From IMG/VR virus record IMGVR_UViG_3300044712_000270, positions 1 to 38,157 of that record: 38,157 nucleotides of DNA. The stretch is one strand, 5' to 3'. Position 1 is the first letter of the stretch. Each line of letters starts with the position of its first letter. Origin of the DNA: a virus. The notes beneath the pieces are model-generated. The model made no database searches. It had not been told where the DNA came from and saw only the letters and a list, made by a program, of their open reading frames with translations. Below are positions 32,219 to 38,157 of the stretch, piece after piece. The position numbers were made by a program, and so were the translations under genes.

Positions 32219-33568
32219 TCAGGTGGCGGTGCCAGTCGAGCGATAACGGACGCCTGCGAACGGATCGCGCACCGAGGTGCCCAGACGCTTTTCACCGTAG
32301 AAGGTGATGAAGCCAGGGGCGGTCTGGTCGTAGCGACGAACCAGCATGTTCAGGCGATCAATGATCGTGTAGAACCGCGAGAAGTCGCCAAAGTACGCCG
32401 GGTACAGGCTGTTGGTGCCAGCGGAACCAGTGGTGGTCTGGCTGGGGGTGTCGAGGTAGCTGTTAACCACCACCGGGAAGCCCAGCACAGTGCCCACGAT
32501 ACCGTTAGTTTGCAGCGGGTTCATACGCTCAAACACCGGGGTGCCGTTGTTGTCGGTCAGACCACGGATTTGAGCCATGAACACGTTGTTCACCATCAGC
32601 ACAGCCGAATCAGTCCAATACTGCTGCGGCAGGCTGTAGATGAAGTTCACCAAGTCCTTGTAGGTGACGTTGGCGGCACCGACAGTGTTGGCGTTGGTGG
32701 TCAACTGGTCATAGGTAGCCAGGCTGTGCAGACCGCTGGAAGAACCAGTGCCCGACGAGCCGAAAGCAGCCGTGCTGACCTTGCCGCCAGTGTAGGTGGC
32801 GTTGGCGCCGCCGTACTGATCCAGGCCGCGCAGGCCATCAGCACCACCAGTAGCCGTGTCCGAACCCGTGCCAGTCTGGTCGTTGTTCTGGATCATCGAC
32901 AGGGCTTCCTTCTGGGCGAATTCGGCCAGCATGTCATCAACCACGTTGGCTTCCAGGCCGTCAATGTCATCCAGGGCCGCAGTGCGGATCGGGAACTGAA
33001 CGTTGATGTCCTTCAGCACGATTTGCCAAATGCTCGTGTTTTCAGTCGTGGCCGAACCGTTGTTCTGGATGCTGTAGCCCCACTGAGCACCAGCGTCACC
33101 AGTCTTGACACGGAACTGATACGACGAACCATCCGTAGCCACAGTGCGGGCAACGCCGCGCAGCGGGTTGTACAGACGCAGAGCAACAAACACCGGATCG
33201 TAAGCAGTACGACCGCCCTTGCCGTCACCACCAGCCGTCAGGGCCGAGGCTTCCTTCAGGTAGTCTTGCATCTGGGCTTCGTCAGCAAAAATCTTCAGTT
33301 CTTTTTCAAACGAGGACTTGCCCGAGGCGATGCCCTTCAGTTGCTCACGAACGTTGCGGTTAACGTCTTGGCGAACCGACTTGGCTTTCTCTTTGTGGAT
33401 GGCGGGGGCTTGCACCGAGGCCACTTTGGCTTCCAGAGCAGCAACCTTTTCCACAAACTCAGCCTTCACGGCTTCGATAGCGGCGGGGATTTTGGCTTCA
33501 ACAGCCGCGACAGCCTCGGCCTGCTTGGCTTCGATGGCGTCGAGTTTTTCAATAATGACTTGCGACAT
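32219..33568 (-). CDS. Major capsid protein, HK97 fold with delta domain (449 aa)
   Basis: Residues about 1-60 are a coiled coil (KLDAIEAKQAEAVAAVEAKIPAAIEAVKAEFVEKVAALEAK), the scaffold-like delta domain removed by the protease. From about 115 the HK97 core follows: NPLRGVARTV, NTSIWQIVLKDINVQFPIRTAALDDIDGLEANVVDDML, NNDQTG, LPQQYWTDSAVLMVNN, GTVLGFPVVVNSYLD, YDQTAPGFITFYGEKRLGTSVRDPFAG. Start at 33568 has GAAAGG upstream. Confidence 0.92.
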   Translation of the reverse strand: MSQVIIEKLDAIEAKQAEAVAAVEAKIPAAIEAVKAEFVEKVAALEAKVASVQAPAIHKEKAKSVRQDVNRNVREQLKGIASGKSSFEKELKIFADEAQMQDYLKEASALTAGGDGKGGRTAYDPVFVALRLYNPLRGVARTVATDGSSYQFRVKTGDAGAQWGYSIQNNGSATTENTSIWQIVLKDINVQFPIRTAALDDIDGLEANVVDDMLAEFAQKEALSMIQNNDQTGTGSDTATGGADGLRGLDQYGGANATYTGGKVSTAAFGSSGTGSSSGLHSLATYDQLTTNANTVGAANVTYKDLVNFIYSLPQQYWTDSAVLMVNNVFMAQIRGLTDNNGTPVFERMNPLQTNGIVGTVLGFPVVVNSYLDTPSQTTTGSAGTNSLYPAYFGDFSRFYTIIDRLNMLVRRYDQTAPGFITFYGEKRLGTSVRDPFAGVRYRSTGTAT

Positions 33569-33570
33569 GA

Positions 33571-34371
33571 TTAACCTTTCAATCGGTTTTCAAGGAGTTT
33601 AAGGAGTTCACGCTGCTCAATGGCCGCGAGAATTTCCGCTTCGGTTGCCTCCGCATCAGAATCACTCTGGTTCGGCGCAGTTTCAACAGGCACTTCAACA
33701 GCATCACGCTGTTCCAGCACCTGCTTGAACACGGATGCGGCGGCAACCGCTTCCGACTTGGACAGCCCTGCATCCCGCAGTGCTTCTTCCAAAACTTTGA
33801 GGTCGGCGCTGCCGTCTTGCCGGAAATACTCCAGCTTTTTGACTTGCGCCTTGGGGTTGTTGGGGTACATCACCACGCTGGTTTCCCGCAGGCCACCTTT
33901 GGTGATTTGGAAATAGCCTTCATCCCAAACATCAGCAGAGCCAGCCGGGAAAACTTCGCCATCTTCCTTGACCCACTGATATTCGTCAGCATAAGCGCCA
34001 ACGCTCACGCCGCCAAACATGTTGGGCGACTCGCACATGACTTGATAGAGGTCAGAACCAGCAGTGGTGTTGAGGAACAAACGGCCCTTGGCATTCATGC
34101 CTTCATCGTCCATCTCAACTTCGTACCACTCGCCAACAGGCATCGTGTCAGCGTTGTGATTCAGGAACATCGGCAGGGGTCGGCCAGATGCGGCAAACTC
34201 CTTGGCCCACTCCATGAAACCTTCAGGCTTGTAGAAGAACTTGCGGCCATCTGCGCCTTCACGCGCCCCCCAAGTGGTGATGCGGGCCTCAATCTTGCCT
34301 GTCGGTTCGCCGTTTGCGGCCTTTTCGGACAGGTTGAGTTTGGCTTCGCAGATCAGTTGAACTTGCTTCAT
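33571..34371 (-). CDS. Prohead maturation protease, S78 family (266 aa)
   Basis: It starts MKQVQLICEAKLNLSEKAANGEP at 34371. The catalytic His is in MFLNHNADTMPVGEW (H72) and the Ser in GGVSVGAYADEYQW (S123), the order of HK97-type S78 proteases. A C-terminal acidic coiled tail (about 215-262) may act in scaffolding. It cleaves the capsid delta domain, lying between portal and capsid genes. The frame extends to 34389 (MQLGQS), but GGGGC before ATG 34371 favours the shorter start. Confidence 0.9.
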   Translation of the reverse strand: MKQVQLICEAKLNLSEKAANGEPTGKIEARITTWGAREGADGRKFFYKPEGFMEWAKEFAASGRPLPMFLNHNADTMPVGEWYEVEMDDEGMNAKGRLFLNTTAGSDLYQVMCESPNMFGGVSVGAYADEYQWVKEDGEVFPAGSADVWDEGYFQITKGGLRETSVVMYPNNPKAQVKKLEYFRQDGSADLKVLEEALRDAGLSKSEAVAAASVFKQVLEQRDAVEVPVETAPNQSDSDAEATEAEILAAIEQRELLKLLENRLKG

Positions 34372-34510
34372 TGATTGCCCCAATTGCAATTGACAAATCG
34401 TTGTCTTGTATTTTATGGCTATTCTGTCTTTGTACGTGTTTTACGTAATCAGGTTGTAAAACCTGTTTGGCTAATGCTACCAGATATTTTGAATCGGTAC
34501 GCATAATTTT
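34372..34510. other. Portal-protease gap with small inverted repeats
   Basis: This 139-bp gap holds CAGGTT-TTAC-AACCTG and TACGT-AAAAC-ACGTA hairpins on the minus strand and a CAATTGCAATTG tandem. A 71-residue frame from 34504 overlaps the protease start by 83 bp in another frame and looks weak. I see no terminator (no T-run) and no strong promoter; an RNA processing or translational signal is possible. Confidence 0.4.
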
Positions 34511-35911
34511 TCAAGTGGTGCCCATGTTCATCTTGCGGGTCTGATTTCCACCACCGCCACCAGTGTCCTGCGGAGAAGTGCCGGGAATCGGCTCGGCGTC
34601 TTGACCGTCATCGCGCAATTCATCGCCGCCTTCCATGGGGTCAAGCCCCATATACGCACGGGCTTCGTTGGGAGTGAGAATACCACCTTTGACGCCAGCA
34701 GTCGCAAAATTCATTTGATCCAGCGGCGCACCCTTGAGGAAATCCTTGGTGTCAAACTCAATGGACAGGCTAGGGAACCCGACAAAAAGATGGCTGTTCA
34801 GCTTTTCTTGGACGTTCACAATAGTCGGGTAAATTGCCGACTTGTAAAACTCATCCATCGCGGTTTGCGTGTTGTTGAACTTGCCGTCATGAATGCCAAT
34901 CATCTGCGGCGGCACACCAAACAGGCCACAAATGCGGCGCATGGTTTGCAGCTTGAGTTCTCGCGTGTCGTTGTCCTGCAACTTCAGCATTTCCAGCGGC
35001 GTGTACTTCATACCCTGGTCAAGCAGCATCCCTTGGCCCGGTTTGGACGGGTCGGATTGCTTGGAACCAACCATGTTGCTCCAAGCCTCTTTGAGTCGGG
35101 CAGCAATCTCTTTGTATTTGCTGTCAGGGATGACTTGCTCAGTCATGAACACGCCAGAAGGCTTCGCGCCGTTCTGCATGACGTAGTTGGCGTACAGGTC
35201 AATGTCTTGGTCAAGACCAACCAGTTCGGCCATCAGCACGCCTTTGTTGAAGCCAGCAGAACCCTGCCAGGCCATCTCTTTGCAGTGCATCACCTGATGG
35301 GCGGCAAGAGGCTCGTCACGGTTGAAGCCATAGGACGGGGTTGACAGGCGGTAGGACGGATACCGGGTCGGCGTGATCGTCACAGCAATCAGCGTCGAGT
35401 CCAGAATGTACATTTCCAGCGGCGTTTCTGTCGTGGACTTTTGATCCTTCCTCCACCAAAGGGCAAAGGACTCACCTGCCAGTTCGTACCACATCAACCA
35501 CTGATACCAGAACTCGTACTTGGACTGGAAATTGTTGGGGTTGTTCAGCAGACGGGCAACCTGCTTGGCCTTGGCCTTGTCGCGGGCACCAACCGACTTG
35601 TCTTTGACCGCATCAATCTTTTTGCCGTCCTCATCTTCGTAAAAGACCTTGATGGGCAATTGAGCGAGGGCACGGGCTTTGACAGCAACGCACGACATAA
35701 CCGTGCTGTTGCGTGCCAGCATGGACATGTCCACAGGCCGACCAGCATTGGTTGAACTGGCGGTTGTGACGTACAGAATCTGCGTATTGACGTTGGGCTG
35801 CTGATTTGTGCCTTGGTAAACAATGTTGTTGCCCAAAGCAGTCTGGCCGAACATGCTGTTCGACTCATTCTGAGCCACCGATTTACGCTTGAAAATGTCC
35901 AAAATCGCCAT
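34511..35911 (-). CDS. Portal protein, HK97 family (466 aa)
   Basis: It starts MAILDIFKRKSVAQNESNSMFG at 35911 with AGGAG 10 bp upstream; the frame to 35932 is rejected. Family markers are VMSCVAVKARALAQLPIKVF, LNNPNNFQSKYEFWYQWLMWYELAGESFALWW, KYTPLEMLKLQDNDTRELKLQTMRRICGLFGVPPQMIG and NTQTAMDEFYKSAIYPTIVNVQEKLN. It forms the dodecameric DNA gate at the head vertex. It lies 24 bp downstream of the large terminase, with the protease next after a 139-bp gap. Confidence 0.95.
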   Translation of the reverse strand: MAILDIFKRKSVAQNESNSMFGQTALGNNIVYQGTNQQPNVNTQILYVTTASSTNAGRPVDMSMLARNSTVMSCVAVKARALAQLPIKVFYEDEDGKKIDAVKDKSVGARDKAKAKQVARLLNNPNNFQSKYEFWYQWLMWYELAGESFALWWRKDQKSTTETPLEMYILDSTLIAVTITPTRYPSYRLSTPSYGFNRDEPLAAHQVMHCKEMAWQGSAGFNKGVLMAELVGLDQDIDLYANYVMQNGAKPSGVFMTEQVIPDSKYKEIAARLKEAWSNMVGSKQSDPSKPGQGMLLDQGMKYTPLEMLKLQDNDTRELKLQTMRRICGLFGVPPQMIGIHDGKFNNTQTAMDEFYKSAIYPTIVNVQEKLNSHLFVGFPSLSIEFDTKDFLKGAPLDQMNFATAGVKGGILTPNEARAYMGLDPMEGGDELRDDGQDAEPIPGTSPQDTGGGGGNQTRKMNMGTT

Positions 35912-35935
35912 GATTTCGCTCCTATTCTTCACATA

Positions 35936-37615
35936 TTACCACTCAATTGAACGAAAACCAAACGATTCCGACACGAACACATTGTCCAAATGACCATGAA
36001 TTGCCATGATTAGGGCAATGATGCCGTCCACCTTGGCTGATGGGTCTGCCTCATTCTTCCTGACCTTGACGTTTCCATTGACATCGGTGTAAACCTCGCA
36101 GTTGCCCAGTTGCCAACCAACAAAAGGATTGCCATCGTGGTGAATGGCTTTCTTCATAATCAACTGCTCGGTGGCCTTGGACGGGTTTGACAGCACCGCC
36201 ATCCCCTGCCCCACCTTCACCACCGGCAAGCCTTCAGCATACAGGTTTGCCACCAATGCAGCAGCGTTGTACGGGTCATAGTTGACCGCCTTGACCTCGT
36301 GTTCAGTGCATTGCTGCTTGATGTACGACTCAATCTGGTTAAGGTCGGTCACATTACCAGGCGTCAGGTGCAAAATGCCAGAACGCACCGCTTCGGCAAA
36401 GATTGGCTTGTAGTGGTTCGGGATCAAGTCCATTGATTCTTCTGGCAGGAAGAACTTGAACACCGCTTGGAAATCTTCTTCGGTATAGCGATGCAAGGTA
36501 CACACCGCATTCAAGTCTCGGGTATGTGCCAAGTCAAATGCAAGGAACGTGCTTTCAGGCTTTTGATCGGGCTTTTGCCTGATGGACTCATCCCAATATC
36601 GGCGGTCAATCCAAGCTGAATTGGCGCTGACATAGATGTTCAGTTGCTTGCACAAGAATTCATTCAAACTCGCCGGTTTGGCTGACGCTTCCTCGGCCAT
36701 ATGTTGAATATGCTCTGTCGTAACAGAGATGCCCAACATAGGATTAGCTTTTCCCCAAACAGCAGGATCAGCCCAATGGTCACCGGGATCAACGCTATAT
36801 AAAAGACCAAACCAGCGGAAATTGTCAGCAGCCGCGCCCCGTAGTAATGAACGGAAGTGCGATAAGTCCTCATAGAACTTGGTTTCCTTTGTAAAGCTGG
36901 CAGTGGTCAGGTACATTCGCAACGGGTTCTTGCGGGCACCCATACCTGAGTGCAACACCTCGATGTTGGTGCGCTCTGTCACCTGGGCGGCTTCATCCAC
37001 CATCGCACAGGACGGGTTCTTGCCGTCACCAGTCTTGCGGTTTTCCCGCGACAGCGCCCGGTATGTGGATGTGCTGTCGCCAGCTTTCTTCAGTTCACTG
37101 CGGTAAACAAGGAACTTGGCTTGCAATTCAGGAACCATGCCCTCAACGATGGCCTTGGACGAATCAAAGCAAATTGACGCCTGCTCACGGTTTGTCGCCA
37201 GGGTGAATACTTCCGCGCCAGCATCGCCAAACTGCAACTCGTACAGGGAAATGATGGACGCAATGGTGGTCTTGCCCGACTTGCGGGGCACAAACAGGAT
37301 GACATCGGTTGTCCAACGAATGCTTGGGTCACGTTTGTCACGGAACCCATAGATGCCAGCCAAAAACAAGATTTGGAAGGCTTGCAGTTCAATCCGCTTG
37401 CCAGCGTCCGGCCCTTTGACATGCCGACAGAAACTGACGAACTTCAGGACATGCTCAACCTTGGCCGGGACAAATTCGTAGGGCGCGTCTTTACGCTCCA
37501 CCATGTCCAGAAACCGCTGGCACGCTAGGCGAACATCCTCACATGCAAGAATGTCGCCACGTACAACCCCAATGGCGTACTCAAACGCCTTGTTAAGCGT
37601 TGGCGAATAGCTCAT
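35936..37615 (-). CDS. Terminase large subunit, HK97-like (559 aa)
   Basis: It starts MSYSPTLNKAFEYAIGVVRGDILACEDVRLAC at 37615 and overlaps the small terminase by 23 bp. The ATPase has Walker A PRKSGKTT (110-117), Walker B CAMVDEAAQ (about 203-211) and motif III (MYLTTAS). The nuclease has FDLAHTRDL, NYDPYNAA and a final KVDGIIALIMA with metal-binding acids. It translocates and cuts DNA at the portal. Confidence 0.95.
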   Translation of the reverse strand: MSYSPTLNKAFEYAIGVVRGDILACEDVRLACQRFLDMVERKDAPYEFVPAKVEHVLKFVSFCRHVKGPDAGKRIELQAFQILFLAGIYGFRDKRDPSIRWTTDVILFVPRKSGKTTIASIISLYELQFGDAGAEVFTLATNREQASICFDSSKAIVEGMVPELQAKFLVYRSELKKAGDSTSTYRALSRENRKTGDGKNPSCAMVDEAAQVTERTNIEVLHSGMGARKNPLRMYLTTASFTKETKFYEDLSHFRSLLRGAAADNFRWFGLLYSVDPGDHWADPAVWGKANPMLGISVTTEHIQHMAEEASAKPASLNEFLCKQLNIYVSANSAWIDRRYWDESIRQKPDQKPESTFLAFDLAHTRDLNAVCTLHRYTEEDFQAVFKFFLPEESMDLIPNHYKPIFAEAVRSGILHLTPGNVTDLNQIESYIKQQCTEHEVKAVNYDPYNAAALVANLYAEGLPVVKVGQGMAVLSNPSKATEQLIMKKAIHHDGNPFVGWQLGNCEVYTDVNGNVKVRKNEADPSAKVDGIIALIMAIHGHLDNVFVSESFGFRSIEW

Positions 37616-37964
37616 CAATCTCACTTGCCTTTGCTTTCAGTTTCGGACGCCCACGAGCAACCAGGCCAAGTTCACCAAGAATCTTGGTGGCCTTGTCGAT
37701 CATCTCCGTCCGAATCTTGTACCAAGGGCCAGTGGCTTCACCGCTGTTGTAGTTCGCGGTATGTCCCATCTCACGAATGTTGATTTCTGCCGTCAGCAAA
37801 GAATCAACCGTCAAAGTCAGCATCCCAATCAGCATCTCATCGGACGCCGTGAGCGCACCTGTGCTTGCCTCGACCTCTGCACGCACGGCAGTTTCAAAGG
37901 CATTCCGATCCCATGTGTTCGGGTCGTTCAGGTATTTCAGGATATGGCGGGCTTTCTTTGACAT
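37593..37964 (-). CDS. Terminase small subunit, P27-like (123 aa)
   Basis: It starts MSKKARHILKYLNDPNTWDR at 37964 with AGGAGAA upstream; the extension to 38015 runs through the tRNA and is rejected. The helical core (AEINIREMGHTANYNSGEATGPWYKIRTEMIDKATKILGELGLVARGRPKLK) matches P27-type small terminases that recognise packaging DNA. It lies 21 nt downstream of the tRNA and overlaps the large subunit. Confidence 0.85.
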   Translation of the reverse strand: MSKKARHILKYLNDPNTWDRNAFETAVRAEVEASTGALTASDEMLIGMLTLTVDSLLTAEINIREMGHTANYNSGEATGPWYKIRTEMIDKATKILGELGLVARGRPKLKAKASEIDELFANA

Positions 37965-37985
37965 AGGTTCTCCTATCTTGTGAAC

Positions 37986-38060
37986 TGGTGCTGACAGAAG
38001 GAATCGAACCATCAACCTACCGCTTACAAGGCGGTTGCTCTACCGTTGAGCCATGCCAGC
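37986..38060 (-). tRNA. tRNA-Thr (anticodon TGT)
   Basis: The 75-nt molecule begins GCTGGCATGGCTC and ends in encoded ACCA. Acceptor GCTGGCA pairs with TGTCAGC (one G-U), the D stem is GCTC/GAGC, the anticodon stem ACCGC/GCGGT encloses C-T-TGT-A-A, giving UGU (Thr). The T stem has one U-U mismatch. It precedes terS in the late operon, perhaps supplementing the ACA codon. Confidence 0.9.
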
Positions 38061-38079
38061 ATTGAGCAAAGAATAGCAC

Positions 38080-38119
38080 AAAAAGGGAGGGCGGGAAGGT
38101 GACCATCCCTCTCCCCCCG
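38080..38119 (-). terminator. Putative terminator upstream of tRNA-Thr/terS
   Basis: On the minus strand GGGAG (38115-38111) pairs with CTCCC (38089-38085), with an inner GGGA/TCCC, followed by TTTTT (38084-38080). It would stop leftward transcripts entering from beyond the window, for example from the HNH gene if the map is circular. The stem is bulged, so strength is uncertain. I see no gene in 38061-38157. Confidence 0.5.
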
Positions 38120-38157
38120 TTCACCCCCTCTGTCGTTAGGACACGGGGGAAATTGAC

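Noticed and set aside
32510-33574. 354-codon rightward frame opposite the capsid gene
   Set aside because: Antisense shadow of the strongly supported capsid protein.
34289-34504. 71-codon frame before the protease
   Set aside because: It overlaps the protease by 83 bp and ends in a basic low-complexity tail; no recognisable ribosome-binding site or family.
36664-36873. 69-codon hydrophobic frame inside the large terminase gene
   Set aside because: It lies wholly within the conserved terminase frame on the same strand and has no operon link.

Overview
The window looks like a nearly complete genome of a tailed double-stranded DNA phage (Caudoviricetes, siphovirus-type). It has an HK97-type head module: P27-like small terminase, large terminase, HK97 portal, S78 prohead protease and HK97-fold capsid. 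It also has a long non-contractile tail module: tail-tube proteins, frameshifted G/GT-type chaperone, lambda-type tape measure and a J-like tip protein. No integrase, CI-like repressor, DNA polymerase or RNA polymerase was recognised. The phage therefore probably depends on host polymerases, and its lifestyle is undecided. The small-gene set resembles phages of Burkholderiales/Betaproteobacteria, possibly freshwater; this host guess is a weak inference from memory of such proteins.

Layout. (1) 1-2.9 kb is GC-rich. A leftward HNH endonuclease (241-666) is followed by a short rightward operon (807-2280) containing a GP88-like cysteine-rich protein, closed by a terminator. A roughly 570-bp GC-rich, repeat-laden spacer without convincing genes follows. 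(2) 2.96-9.7 kb is a leftward operon of about 22 small genes, joined mostly by ATGA overlaps. It encodes DNA-metabolism proteins (replication initiator, NinB, YbcO-like nuclease, PD-(D/E)XK nuclease), three HTH/winged-helix proteins, zinc-ribbon proteins and an AP2-HNH endonuclease whose N-terminus is cut by an amber codon. (3) At about 9.72-9.76 kb divergent promoters share a palindromic operator. (4) 9.77-12.08 kb is a rightward operon with an ssDNA-binding-like protein, Gp157 and a MazG-like protein. (5) 12.07-38.06 kb is one long leftward late unit. Read in the direction of transcription it is tRNA-Thr, small terminase, large terminase, portal, protease, capsid 1, terminator, capsid 2, connectors, two tail-tube paralogues, chaperones with a -1 frameshift, tape measure, tail tip with an embedded GNAT, fibres, a glycosyltransferase, a second AP2-HNH, then lysis membrane proteins and lysozyme.

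If the genome is circular or cohesive-ended, the HNH gene at the left edge lies just upstream of tRNA-Thr/terS at the right edge. That is the usual HNH-terS-terL packaging arrangement and would place cos in the two terminal non-coding stretches.

The most unusual points are a 915-residue fibre with two Gly-Pro-Thr collagen-like stalks beside a TPR-containing glycosyltransferase, paralogous duplication of both capsid and tail-tube genes with a terminator between the capsid copies, a textbook A AAA AAC frameshift site abutting a stop codon, the amber-interrupted HNH gene, and the GC-rich spacer.
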